Assembly: GCA_004194705.1 (NCBI GenBank)
Contig: SADC01000695.1
Location: forward strand, 1 to 64,000
Length of the DNA stretch: 64,000 bases
Direction: 5' to 3'
Source of the DNA: Ditylenchus dipsaci
Taxonomy: Eukaryota; Nematoda; Chromadorea; Rhabditida; Anguinidae
This document shows positions 31,392 to 42,429 of this stretch, piece after piece. The number at the start of each line of letters is the position of its first letter. The stretch's first letter is position 1. Both the position numbers and the translations under genes were made by a program. The notes beneath the pieces were generated by a model that saw nothing but the letters and a program-made list of their open reading frames with translations, made no database searches and was not told the origin of the DNA.

Positions 31392-33623
31392 TTACAGAAA
31401 GGCTTTAAAAAAATCATTGGATAATGCACAAATAACCTCTTCTTCTAATGAATGTTGGCGTCTATTCACTCTAACTGGATGCCTTATTCTGGCCTCTTCT
31501 TTGGTCAAGATCCCAAATTTAGGCTGAATGAATTCCGGCATTGCAGGCTGATAATTACGCTCTCTCTTTATCGGCGGCTCAATTGCAACTGAGGGTTTTT
31601 CATCATCTTCCCTTGTATCAGACTTGACCCTGAAGTTCTACAGAATTACCCCTAGTTTTTAGTAAGGAATACTGAACCAACCTTTCAGCACTCACACCAG
31701 CACTATCTTTCTTGGTTTCTTTGCTACTAACATCTGGCTCACTTTTCTGACCGCCGATTTGCTCCGTAGATGGGCCGGGTATCTCATCAGATTTTTGCTG
31801 GACTGCACTCCGAGAGATGCGGAAGGGCTGCAGCACTTAAGCTGGCTTGAATTCGAGAACCCTCCTTCACATGAGAAACTTCTAGCTTTTTCATCGGAAA
31901 CATTTCATCCAGCCCGTGCGGTTTGACGAATTCGACCAACTTACTTAACTTAGCACATTCTTCCACCAGTTTCTTTTCTTTTGATTTCATCTGTGAGATG
32001 GTCATCCGCATCTGAAAGTAAATCCTACTCACAGCAAAATTAAAAATTTAAAAATGTTCAACTCACAGAAAAATTAGCAGTCTTTAAAATGTTCCCTTCG
32101 GCATCAGTGTAGGCATTTTTGCCAAGCAGACGCTGAATTTCTGACTTCACGATGGTCAATTTGCTCTCGGTTTCTATCAAAGTCTTTTTTAGCTCATCAT
32201 ACGACTTCGATTTTCCAGCAGTTTCATCACCCTAAATGTGACTTTTAAAGACGAAGCTGCAGTAGTGATACTCACCTCACATCGCATTTTCCGCTTTCTC
32301 CGCTGTTCCTCTATCTGGCCTGTTCTATCAAAAAAAGTATCCTCATCGCTGTCGTAATAGTCGTTTTCAGCATATGTCTTCCTTTTGTTCAAAATGGAAA
32401 ATGTACGCAAAAGACCTGAGAACATCGAATATTAAAAGACAAATATGGTTGGCGAAATCACTAATAAATCAACCATTTGCTTCAAGACGTTCGCAGGCGA
32501 CCAGAGAGCATTGAAACTGAGCCAGTTGACGAGTGAATGCTGAAGCAGAGATTAGATTACCCAGCCGCAGCTACATCATCAGCAACCTAGAGTAAGATAA
32601 TTAAAGTAGATGAAAAATCACATAGCAACCTACTCGATACTGCACACCCAATCTCCACCCGGTTCTGCTGGTCGAGTATACTGGTAATTCATTGGCAGCC
32701 CCTCGCGCTCGAAATATTTATCTAACCACCCGATTGGATCCTTCTCAAAATACTTCTGCTCAGCCTTGTTTGCTCCATCTTCTCCGTTCTCCGACTTGCT
32801 TTCTTCTACTTCTTTAGCTGCAGGTCCTTGTTGCTGCTTTGTCTCCGATGATTCAGCTGGTTCATTCGCTCCTATACCACCCTTGCCACAGAAAGAGAAC
32901 ACTCTAGAGCTGCTAAAAAATAAATTGACTGGGGGTTGGAACCTTGACATAGGGGAGTTTCAGTGAGTTTTTTTTCTGCATATTCTTGTAAAGCATGGCG
33001 CAACTTTCATCAAAGGCCTCCGAGGTCACACGCAGTGCCCTACGTTGTTATTCGTAAAAAGCTCCCAATAAAACACCAACCCGCAATTTGAAAGACGTAT
33101 CCTGGTCTCAAATGAATATAGCAGTGCTTCTTTGCCGGCTTCTTGTTTAACTTGGTGCCGTGAGTGCTGCCCATGTCAAACAGATACCTGATTGAAGGGA
33201 TATTATGAAAAGTGTGGATATGAAAATCATAAAATACCATCCGGCTTGCTCCACCAAATTGCCGTACTGCAGGATGCAGTGATGCCTTGAAACACTCGGA
33301 TGATCCAGTTGAATATCACTTGGCGGAAACCGACCAATGCACAAAAATGACTCATTCTTCAGGGAATGCAGTTGAATCTGCTCGACCACCACTCCATTTT
33401 TGATGACCTCAATGAAAAAAGCATTTTCCGGAGAAGGCTTGCTGCTCCAAGACGGCGCACTGTATGACAGTTCCAGTAAATCTGAAACGCCAGACTCTTT
33501 CATCTGTATGCTGACTTTTGTCGGCATTGAAGGCAAAGCTGGTGTTTTGAAAGAAAGCTGCTCTTCTTTCCTCTCTTCCACTGCTGGTGATTCTTCCATT
33601 TTGACTGGTTGCTCACAATTCAT
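31392..33623 (-). CDS. SLC4A1AP: Kanadaptin (SLC4A1AP), FHA-domain nuclear/adaptor protein
   Basis: Exon 33238-33623 starts at ATG 33623 and holds the first half of an FHA phosphopeptide-binding domain: FLCIGRFPPSDIQLDHPSVS then RHHCILQYG. A 50-nt intron splits a tryptophan codon, and exon 33081-33187 continues YLFDMGSTHGTKLNKKPAKK, completing the FHA core (GR...SxxH...N). Conserved blocks then follow in order: YFEKDPIGWLDKYFEREGL (32700-32770), QCSLVACERLEANG near 32475-32510, NDYYDSDEDTFFDRTGQIEE near 32300-32370, a coiled region SYDELKKTLIETESKLTIV, and LSKLVEFVKPHGLDEM. An open tail containing MPEFIQPKFGILTKEEARI ends at 31392. These blocks and their order match animal kanadaptin (family knowledge). 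Some junctions (near 33080 and 32640) do not close in frame by eye, so small exons, indels or decay there remain possible. Human kanadaptin is longer, so a compact version is inferred. Confidence 0.85.
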
Positions 33624-33764
33624 TGGCTGATTAATATTTCAATCCCTTCTGCTGGCAACGACATATCTTCTAAAATATAGAACAGTTACAGGTTAAAGAA
33701 CCTACAAGCTTTTCTGAAATCTTAACACTAATTGCGATTTCTATTCAAAAGGCTGTAACTGAAA

Positions 33765-33800
33765 ACACGCACCAAAATACTGATTTTCCGCAAAAATACA
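33765..33800. repeat. Solitary end carrying CGCACCAAAATACTGATTT
   Basis: This is the inverted counterpart of the tandem units at 35930-36010 (GCGGGAAATCAGTATTTTGG). It suggests an older element whose two ends now enclose the hAT MITE and the MULE. Confidence 0.45.
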
Positions 33801-34014
33801 TAAACAAAAGTATTTCTCAGTGATTTCTAAATTGTAAAATTTATTTTTTGGATCAACATGTAGCCCTAAATCTCTAGTTTCTAAAGTGCTATTAACTGGC
33901 TCGATGTGACGTGTGAAAGTGAGAGCACCAATGGTTTTGGAAAACGCGAGGTAGTTTCATAAAATGCATTTTCCTCAAATTTTTTTAAAACACATCGAGC
34001 CAGTTGGTAGCTCA

Positions 34015-34022
34015 TTAGAAAC
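34015..34022. repeat. Left 8-bp target duplication TTAGAAAC
   Basis: It is identical to 34299-34306 and flanks the GC-rich hAT MITE. Confidence 0.8.
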
Positions 34023-34298
34023 CAGTGTTGTAAATTCAGAATTGCGGCACCAGCACCAGCTCACGGTACCGACCGAAATTTTTTGGCACCGGCACCAGAC
34101 AGCTCACGGCAGCGACCGAAAAATTTTCGGTATCGGCACCAGCTCACGCACCGGTGCGGTGCCGTGAGCTGTCTGGTGCCGGTGCCGCACCGATGTAATT
34201 TCCTTTTTTAGAGTTTCGGCACCAGCACCGATTTACGGCACCGAGCTAAAAAATCCGGCACCAGCTCACGGCACCGCACCGGTGCACCTACAACACTG
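34023..34298. mobile_element. Non-autonomous hAT MITE with GGCACCAGCTCACGG words
   Basis: 276 bp with inverted ends CAGTGTTGTA and TACAACACTG and an exact 8-bp duplication TTAGAAAC. The interior is a GC-rich array of GGCACCAGCTCACGGCACCG-type words in both orientations, in strong contrast with the AT-rich surroundings. Confidence 0.85.
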
Positions 34299-34306
34299 TT
34301 AGAAAC
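34299..34306. repeat. Right 8-bp target duplication TTAGAAAC
   Basis: This is the partner of 34015-34022. Confidence 0.8.
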
Positions 34307-34335
34307 TAAAAAACACTGAGGAAATACTCTCATTT

Positions 34336-35910
34336 GGACGAGGATCGACTGACCACGAATTTGACTGGCCCCATTAACTGACCACAGTATCAACTGACTA
34401 CTATCAACTGACCACGGCATCAACTGACTACTATTAACTGACTACGGTATCAACTGACTACTATCAACTGACTACTATTTGTAAAATCGTCAAGCTTTTT
34501 TTATAAAATCGAGAGAGTAGAAGCCTTGTACAAGGAGTATAAGAATCTTTTGAATAACACGAACTTTTCGATCAATAACATGTTTTATTCAGTAAGTGTT
34601 TGACATAAACGGAAGGTAAGCAGCACTAACAAGTTATTCGAACAAAAAATTTTTTCATCGAAGCGCAACATCAAAGTGACTTGCGATATATCGGATCATA
34701 GCAGTTGGCACATTCGGTCGGAGTGGCGTGTTTACCTATGAAAATTCAAGTTTAAAAGGTATAAGACAAGCATAGAAACGCACCATTTCATTCAATCCCT
34801 GGAATGACGCAAGTGGAAGAGGTTTCGAGGAGATGTGAATATAAGAAGGTCATTGTCTAAACTTAAAAATGTATAAAGAGAAGAAAGAACTACCTACCGG
34901 CATAGAGCAAAAACTTTTCCCCAAAGTTATCACCCCAGAAATTGACCCTCTCAACGTACAGGTTAGCAAAAGTTTTCCTCATCATCTAGTTCCTTGAAGC
35001 TGTTGACAGTTGGAAAGTGCTTGACATGTGCTCGCTTAAGTCCTTGAGAAAACGCATTCCGATTAGCCACTGCTGCTTGACGCACTTCTTGACGGAAAGC
35101 TAAAGCTTACATGTAAAAACATCAGAGAAAATTATTAAAAATTCACTTGGCTGATTTGCAAACTGGGTGGCGATTTTTTTTCCAAACGAACGATTACAGC
35201 TGATGGAGCTTCACGCATTCCAGTTGCAGCTTCTGCTTGGAAACTTCTTCTCATGGAAATTCCTTTTACCTGTAATCACAACGAAATCAGCAAAAGTTTA
35301 CAGAAACTTTACCTCGCTCACACTTTTGACTCACAGAAGTGTTCATTATTTGGCTCAAGGTCAATCCAAGTGTTGTTCGAAACATCTGCTTTTCTCGTTG
35401 GTAATTTTCGTTTCTTTTCTACTAGACTCTTGCACGCAATGATCGGCACCTCGATTCCTCATGAAAATAATATTTCATAAGGAATCTTTCACAGACCATC
35501 AAAATGATATAGGAAAACGCTCAACACATAATAAAAAGTGATACTTCTATTGGAGTTACATAAGGTCAGTTAACCAAAAACGGGGTTACGGAGAAACCGG
35601 CCTCGGTTTTTGCTTTCGGTTTTGTCAACAAACTGATATAAAAAAGACTGAATCCAACCCTAATTTCTATCACAAAACGAGTCTGAAAAATCGTCAATAC
35701 TTGTTCATTTCTTGACATCGTAAAGTAATAATTTCCAAGACCATGATTTCACAAATAGTAGTCAGTTGATAGTGGTCAGTTGATACCGTGGTCAGTTAAT
35801 AGTAGTCAGTTGATACCGTGGTCAGTTGATACCGTGGTCAGTTGATGGTGTTTTCTTGAATAATAATAAAAAGGTGGCCAGTCAAATTCGTGGTCAGTTA
35901 ATATTTTACC
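34336..35910. mobile_element. MULE carrying a multi-exon gene copy (Pack-MULE-like)
   Basis: 1575 bp with ends GGACGAGGATCGACTGACC and GGTAAAATATTAACTGACC (right, complement), both continuing CACGAATTTGACTGGCC, and an exact 9-bp duplication CTCTCATTT (34327-34335 and 35911-35919). Each end carries ATCAACTGACCACGGT-type words (34350-34480 and 35755-35900). Between them lies an intron-bearing minus-strand gene copy rather than a transposase. A 95-bp remnant of the hAT family at 58376-58665 sits at 35578-35672. Confidence 0.8.
34671..35385 (-). pseudogene. Captured host-gene copy, possible mitochondrial protein
   Basis: Exon 35335-35385 starts MFRTTLGLTLSQIMNTS, an amphipathic start like a mitochondrial targeting peptide, and ends at GTGAGT. 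Exon 35147-35269 (VKGISMRRSFQAEAATGM...) joins it in phase 0. The final exon 34671-34735 (KHATPTECANCYDPIYRKSL then stop) joins in phase to 34898 upward (NFWGDNFGEKFLLYAG). The middle exon (about 34965-35100) has a well-formed frame FRQEVRQAAVANRNAFSQ, but it fits neither neighbour, and the frame that does fit has a TAG near 34988. I read this as a decayed copy. The family is not recognised and no function is assigned. All exons lie inside the MULE at 34336-35910, so the copy was probably acquired with introns at the DNA level. Confidence 0.5.
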
Positions 35911-35929
35911 CTCTCATTTATCGATTTAC

Positions 35930-36012
35930 TGCGTGAAATCAGTAATTTAATGCGGGAAATCAGTATTTTGGTGCGGGAAATCAGTATTTTGGTGCGTGAA
36001 ATCAATTTCAGG
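35930..36012. repeat. Tandem units GCGGGAAATCAGTATTTTGG
   Basis: About four diverged units of 21-22 bp. The inverted single copy at 33765-33800 suggests both belong to one older element. Confidence 0.6.
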
Positions 36013-37362
36013 GCTGTATTGGGTTCGATTTAATAATTAGTTTCGAAATGTGCGAGTTTGAATTTTTTTCCGTTTTCGATCTTTTCCGTTTTCGGGTTTT
36101 TCCGTTTTCGAATATTTCTGTATTCGGAGCTGCTTTTGAGAATTTCCGTTTTCGCAAATTTTTTTTAAAAAAACATACGTTTTCAAAAAAAAATTTACGA
36201 TTAATTTTTTTGAGTATATACTTTCATGAGCTATCTTGTTTGAAATGTCCTGAGTTCATACATAAATCATGATTCACGAGGCTTCGCACATGTTTTGCTG
36301 ACATGGTTTTTCAGAAAATAACCTGATCAACTGACCTACTTTAACCCCTCCGGTCTCCGAAAGCTCGGATGTATCAATGTATAGATATAGATGTATCTGT
36401 ATCTATGTTAAGGTGGATATCCACCTGGCTCACCTGAAAAAATGAAATTTTTTTAAATTCAAAAACAAACTATCCTCTCATACGCAAAATTTTGTGGCGA
36501 ATCTTGTTTGACAAGACCAAAACTTTATTTTCACCCAGCCAAACCCCAAAACCTGGGGTAGGTACCACCTGGTCAGGTGGATATTCACCTGTAGATAGCC
36601 TGAAAATAAAATTGAGTCAGATTCAAAAACAAAATGTCCTCTCATACGTAAAATCGTGCAGGTAATTGGGTTTGTTAGGACCGAAATCCCGATCTCACCT
36701 ACCCAGACCACAAAACCCGAAATGGGTACCTTCTGGTCAGGTGGATTTCCATTACGGGCGTTAAAAAAACTGATCCACAGCAAATTAGTACACACACGAA
36801 TTGGTCCGCACATGAATTGGACCACACTTAAATTGGTCCACACTTTTCAAACAATTTGAATTTTCTCGAATTTGAACAATTTTGCGGGAATTTAAAATTT
36901 TTAGTCTGAACCAACCGAACCAAGCGGTCGTCCACTTGGATCAAAAATTTTTCAGGCCATTCAGATGGTTATATATGACCATGAAGTGCATACCCTGGGT
37001 TTGGAGTTCGAGTGAATGAAATCACGGTTATGGTCCTATCAAACAGGATTCACCAAACGATTTTACGCCAGAGAAAAGTGTTTGAATGTGGTATGTTGAC
37101 TGTGACTTTAAACATACAGGTAAAGAACAGTCAAAGCAGTCGATAAAGGTCATACTCGTATCAAGAACGATCTTAAAAGTAAGTTCCCGAAAACATGATT
37201 ATTCGAACCCCATTTTCTCCAAAACCGGTAATTTCAAACTCATTTTATCAAAAATAGAAATTTTCGAAAAAAAATTGTTCGAAAACGGAAAAAACCGAAA
37301 ACGGAAAAAATTCAAACTCGCACATTCGAAACTAATTAAATCGAAACCCAATACAGCCCAAT
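36013..37362. mobile_element. Element with TTTTCCGTTTTCG words and CTGTATTGGGTTCG ends
   Basis: Inverted ends GGGCTGTATTGGGTTCG and CGAAACCCAATACAGCC enclose runs of TTTTCCGTTTTCG on the left and CGAAAACGGAAAA on the right. Flanks CAATTTCA and CAATTTTA (7 of 8) could be an imperfect 8-bp duplication. The interior holds the 170-bp units also seen at 7200-7660. Confidence 0.55.
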
Positions 37363-37521
37363 TTTAGCCTATTCAAAATAACTCCTTTTGTTGCACAATG
37401 TATTTCCGCGAATTTGAAATCTTTTTTTCAAGAGATAAATAGTAGGGGTGATTGCGCCTACGATGCGGCTACCGTCTTGGTAGGACGTGTTTACCAATAC
37501 TTGATTATTTTCACGAATTAT

Positions 37522-37711
37522 GTTTCTACGGCAACCGGACAGAAAAGATTATTAAAAGTATTTGTCGCGCGACAAAAACTTTTTTTAAAAGTATTTGTCG
37601 TGCGACAAAACATTTTTTAACATGTTATGTCGCGCGACAAAAAAGACTTTTTCCTTATTTGTCGCGCGACAAATGCTTTTAAAAATTTTTTTCTCCGGTT
37701 GCCGTTTCTAC
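37522..37711. mobile_element. Small MITE with four TTTGTCGCGCGACAAA palindromes and 8-bp duplication
   Basis: The element 37530-37703 (174 bp) has inverted ends GGCAACCGGA and TCCGGTTGCC with flanking GTTTCTAC on both sides (37522-37529 and 37704-37711). The palindrome TTTGTCGCGCGACAAA, with one TCGTG variant, occurs four times. The 8-bp duplication fits hAT, though other superfamilies also make 8 bp. Confidence 0.75.
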
Positions 37712-38334
37712 CTTTTTGTTCAGCATTAAAAAAGAGGCGCGGCTATCAGCCACAGCCATACTTGGGCGGGCGCAGTGCTGGCATTTCGAAATTTCCGGCT
37801 CCGGATCTGGCTTCCGCCTCCGTTGGGCCAAATTTTCGCTCCGGATCTGGCTCCCAGCTCGGGAGGCAAAATTTCTCGCTCCGGATCTGGCTCCCGGCTC
37901 CCATGATTCAAAATTTTCGCTCCGGATCTGGCTCCCAGCTCCGGGAGGCAAAATTTCTCGCTCCGGATCTGGCTCCGGCTCGGAGCCGGAGCGGAGCCGG
38001 ATCCAGAGCGGGAGCAGAGCGGCTCTCGCTCCGGCAAGAAATTGTCAACGAAATATCTGATAGAATGAACCATATAAACAAAAAAAATGACAACAAGTAC
38101 AGTACAGAAACTCAGTGAAAACGAATACCGTATTCTCTCTAATAGAACGCCACCCCTTAAGACCAAAACTAGGGGGCAAACCGGGTATAGGACATAAGGC
38201 GCCCGAGCCAAAGGCGCCCTAGGACAAAAGGCGCCCGCCTAAATGGCGCCCGGGTTTTTGTATTGTGAAGAACTTCTATCGTTTAAAATATTTTTTATAA
38301 TCCAACCTCAGTTCTAGGCTGCTCCATGCAATAA

Positions 38335-38635
38335 CAAAAGCAAGTGGTCGTCCACTCGAATCAAATTTTTTACATTTCATGTTCCAAAACCTGTTTTCTG
38401 GAATAATTCGTACATGATGAAAATGGTTTGATAAAGCTAAAATGCCGTTTTGTGGGGTATTTTGAGTTTTGGTAAAATCAATCATTACGCAATACTCAAA
38501 CTATACCATACAAAACTTTATTTTACTATTATTAAACCATCTTCAGCATGCCCGCATTAGTCCAGAAAACAGGGTTGGAACATGAAAATACGTAAAAAAA
38601 ATTTGCTCCAAGTGGACGACCACTTGGTTTTGTTG
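38335..38635. mobile_element. Palindromic MITE with AAGTGGTCGTCCACT ends, third copy
   Basis: Same family as 7704-8006 and 12139-12445, with more decayed arms. Confidence 0.55.
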
Positions 38636-39171
38636 TACCCAGGTTGGGGTTTCAGGCAGTGGAGTGTTACCCGGGTCTTGTAAAGAACTTTTGAAATTTA
38701 AAATGTTCAGTTGTACTGGACAGTTTATGCACCATCCACGATTCTGGATAGGGACAATGATTTTCAATTATTTCCGCTTAGATCGAAAATTTCGGATTCT
38801 GGAGGTAGATATTCATTCAGGAGAGGTACTAGGCGGTTATCCTATCCACCCTGAGGCTTACTGGTCTTAAAAAAAAACTTGTTTATGATTATTATTCGAT
38901 AAAATGGATGGAATAATAATAGACGGAAACTAAGGCATAGCAAAATTAACATTAGGATTCCTGTCGCGAGATAAACATTTCCTTGGGTTTAATCACATAT
39001 AAAGTCCATAAGTGAAGATTTTTGTCGCAAAAAGTTTGTTACTTGACAGTAGATTTTATATCAAAACTTTCGGGTAACTAAATAAACGAAAAACTGGCTC
39101 CAAAATGGCTCCGGGAGTCCAAATTTTCCGCTCCGGATCTGGCTCCCGGCTCCTTCGGAGTAAATTTTTGA

Positions 39172-40124
39172 CGCTACTGTCATATACCCCCCCCCAAAAA
39201 GCTACTGTAATATACCCCTCCCCAAAAATCGGACCTACTGTCATATACCCCCCCCCCCAAAATCGACTTTTTTAGGAGTGTCCAAAAACCATTTTCATAC
39301 AATAATTTTGCCATAATAGGACCAGAAAAGCAATTTAAAAGGGATTATGGGCTGTGTTGGGAGGGAAGGAATAATACAGGGGCAACTTCTCGAGATGGTT
39401 GGGATCCTTAGAGTATTAATTCTCTAAGCGTCTAAGGGTGCTTTCAAACCCAGGAACTTGTGGTGCAGGCATAAGTATAAGTATTTTTCATGGACCAAGG
39501 CGATCAGCGGGTGGACCCGCGCGGTTTAGACCTTGCCCTAGCACTTTTTGACTGCTAGGCTGAATTTTGGATGGGGCCTCCGGCCCGGCCTTTTAGAACG
39601 AGGGGGAATGCTCTTCGGCGAAAAAATAAAGATGTTGAACATAGTTTTGAATACTGGGGCCTACCACATAAATAACTCTGGTGTGCATGTTTTTTCATGC
39701 ATCCAGAGTCGCTTTCGAGTGATTTGTGTCTAAGGTATGTGGGTGTGCGCATCTCAACTCCAAGCCCCAAGCCCCTGCGCCCCCGAAGGGGCGCAGGGGG
39801 CTGAGAGTTAGAGATGCGCGCACGCACTTACCTTAGACATGATTCCGAGAAGTACACTTGATCATAAAATGCATATAGAGTCTATTTTGCCACGGCCCGA
39901 GTTGAAAAACATGGTAAAGCAGCTAAAAAAAAGTGGCCCCTGTATTATTCCCTTCCCTCCCAATACAGCCCGCAATCCCATTTAAATTGCTTTTCTGGTC
40001 CTTTTATGGCGAATTATTGTGTAAAAATGGTTTTTGACCATCCCTAAAAAAGTCGGTTTTTGGGGGGGGGGTATATGACAGTAGGTCGATTTTTGGGGGG
40101 GGGGGGTATATTACAGTAGCGCCA
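39172..40124. mobile_element. Element with CTACTGTCATATACCCCCC words and nested hairpin
   Basis: Three copies of CTACTGT(A/C)ATATACCCC lie at the left end and two inverted copies at the right end (40065-40124). Inside, 39650-39905 is the hairpin element with the GCGCAGGGGGC stem. A second, incomplete member occupies 53440-54340 in opposite orientation, sharing CCTTAGACGCTTAGAGAATT. Confidence 0.65.
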
Positions 40125-40478
40125 AATTTTTCGCTCCGGATCTGGCTCCGGCTCGGAGCCGGAGCGGATGGACAGCACTGGGCGGGCGCCGGGGTGCTCC
40201 ATAAAATTTTAGAAAATTTGGGCGCCTCGGCGCCTTTTTGAAAATTGTTTAGCGGGGCACCGGCGCCCGCGCCTCTTTTTTCGGTGCTTTTTTATATCTT
40301 TTATTATTATAGAAATAGCCTTTTTAGTTGTTTCTAAACTGTGTTTTGTACTCATACTTTCAGGTTTTTTTAGCTTTTATGACTCATTCAGCTCCAGCTC
40401 CTTTTAATTTCTATATTATAAGTGTAAATAGCTACAAAATGTAATATGAAATAAAAATAAATGAAAAAAATTAGCATA

Positions 40479-40662
40479 CAGTCAACTCTCGATTTAACGA
40501 AACCCCGATTTAACGAAACTCTTGATTTAACGAACCTTTTTTGGTGCCTATTTGGCCAGCGATTAAATAAAATGACTAAAATAAGCTCTCGATTTAACGA
40601 AACTCTCGATTCAACGAACATTTTTGCCAGTCCCAGGGGTTCGTTAAATCGAGAGTTGACTG
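40479..40662. mobile_element. pogo/Tigger-like MITE, word CTCGATTTAACGAA
   Basis: 184 bp, flanked by TA (40477-40478 and 40663-40664), ends CAGTCAACTCTCGATTTAAC and complement. CTCGATTTAACGAA or variants occur about six times. A solitary end TATATCGAGGGTTGACTGTA lies near 41372-41395. Confidence 0.75.
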
Positions 40663-40679
40663 TAGCTACTTTCTCTATG

Positions 40680-40850
40680 TAAGCTACTCGGCGCCCAGCG
40701 CCAATTTTTCGCATTTTTCTCCCTGGCGCCGATTTTTTATAAGAAAGTCGCCGTCGCCGATTTCCGACTTTCGGCGCCACTTTTTTAAGAGGCGGCGCCC
40801 GGTGGTACGCCCGGCGCCGATTTTCTCGGGCGCACAAGTATGGTCACAGC
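40680..40850. repeat. GGCGCC-word array, right side of a nested element
   Basis: CGGCGCC-type words are dense here and at 40181-40290. The outer phrase AAGTATGGTCACAGC resembles the complement of 37745-37763, so this is probably the far end of the element that hosts the 37773-40180 insertion. Confidence 0.45.
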
Positions 40851-41629
40851 ATGACCATGAAATAAATTGGTTTAGGGACTAAAATGCGGGTAAAACGACA
40901 GTTCGCTATGTCTTTTTTCAAAAATTTTCATATTTTTTCAAATAAAAGTTTTTATTTAGCAAAAAAGTTTTTTGACGTCCCTCATTATCTAAATTTCCTC
41001 AGGAATCCGAATCAATAAGCAGAATTAAAAAAAATGCTTGTGTGCTGAGATATCACTGAAGTTAGAGTGCTAAAAACAGTTGAAAGTTGGCCATAACTTA
41101 GGTGTACTTCCGTGTACGAAAATTTTCACTCATATTCAGCCATTTTTTTGCTCATTGGCACTAGTCATAAGATCCCCTACAGCTTGTAAAAAACCGTTTG
41201 TCGATCAATAGTTAAAATCATGCCTATCTGAAAAAACAGCTCGAGATGTTCCTTGTTAGACCCCACCACTCAATTGAACTTGCCCCCCCCCCCCCCCAGT
41301 CAATTCAGCTTGAAAGACCAAGGAATTTTTTTACATTTTCAAATACAAATAATTTTTTTGCATAAAAATCCCGGTTATATCGAGGGTTGACTGTAGTAGT
41401 CAAGGTGATAATAGTGACCATAATCACCTCAATCACCACACTAAACATTAAAAAAAAACCTGCTATATAATCGTGACAAAAATTCTTTCAAAAAGGGTGT
41501 TCCCGATAATGGAAAAGAACCTAATTTTTCCAATCCTTGGCGACATTTTAGTCCCTAAAACAATTTATTTCATGGTCATGCTGTGACTTATAGCCACGCC
41601 TCTTTTTCAATGCTGAACAGAACGGTAAA

Positions 41630-42420
41630 AACAGAATTTGTAAAACTAATCAAAATATTTGTTAACACGTCCTTCCAAAAATCTTTTATTACTCAGCGTG
41701 GTCAAAAATCACGTAAAAATATAATCTGCTAAGGCAGAGAGGCTGTCTGCGAGTATACAGCTCTGGTCATCATCCAAGTTAGCATACAGCATATAACTAA
41801 GAGTCTCAGGCGGTGTCTTAGCCGCTGAGACCATAAGAAAGAAAAATTCCACGAATAATTTCGAAAATATTTTGTTCATATGCATTTGTTTTGTCGTTCT
41901 ATCTATTGATTTCTAATCTAACTGTCTAAAACAAATTATTTCCGAGTATTAAGTCAATTTGTTGACAAAACATCATAAATCTAGTCATTTCTAGAGGTGT
42001 GAATTCGGTCTCGGGAGGGATTTCGGGATCGGAATTGAGGCTTGAAAAATTGCGGGATCGAGATTGCTCAAAAAAATCCGGGATTTCGTCCGTATCCCCA
42101 TCAAAGTTTCGGTATTTGCCGATCTGTCGATTCCATGAGTAATCAGGCACAATAAAAGGTGTTCCCAAGAAATTCCACCGATTTCAAACGTCTGAAGTTG
42201 TTTTTCTCAATGCAATTTAAAATTTTGTAAACGCATAAAACCTCAGACTCCGATAATAATTTTTTGTCATGTAAAGTAAAAACACGAGTGGTCCCATGAG
42301 GTTTACATCTTATCTATCCAGAGACTATCTACATACCAGGACCTGACAATAAGTAGGGACCAATAAAAAATCTTGTTCTTGACTTTATATGCTAGAAATT
42401 ATAATCGAAATTTGGCTTGA
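41630..42420. other. Intergenic, no gene recognised
   Basis: No conserved coding block. Imperfect TCGGGATTTCGG-like words occur at 42000-42080. Confidence 0.35.
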
Positions 42421-42429
42421 GTTCAGAAT

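Larger units (their letters stand above)
37773..40180. mobile_element. hAT-type element with CTCCGGATCTGGCTCC words, host to nested insertions
   Basis: Inverted ends CAGTGCTGGC and CAGTGCTGTC (right, complement) are flanked by GGCGGGCG at 37765-37772 and 40181-40188. CGCTCCGGATCTGGCTCC occurs repeatedly at 37800-38035 and again at 39120-39155 and 40130-40170. The middle holds a solitary CCGTATTCTCTCTAATAG end (38128), AAGGCGCCCG words (38190-38255), a palindromic MITE (38335-38635) and the 39172-40124 element. Open frames rich in RSGSG are just the words translated. The flanks are low-complexity GC, which slightly weakens the duplication. Confidence 0.7.

Noticed and set aside
37550..37680. 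CRISPR-like array of TTTGTCGCGCGACAAA repeats
   Set aside because: The repeats are palindromic and few, the spacers are short and unequal, ends with an 8-bp duplication bound it, and the genome is eukaryotic.
37627..38211. Overlapping frames rich in RSGSG/SGSQL on both strands
   Set aside because: All arise from repeated CTCCGGATCTGGCTCC words of the hAT-type element, and several frames overlap the same bases.
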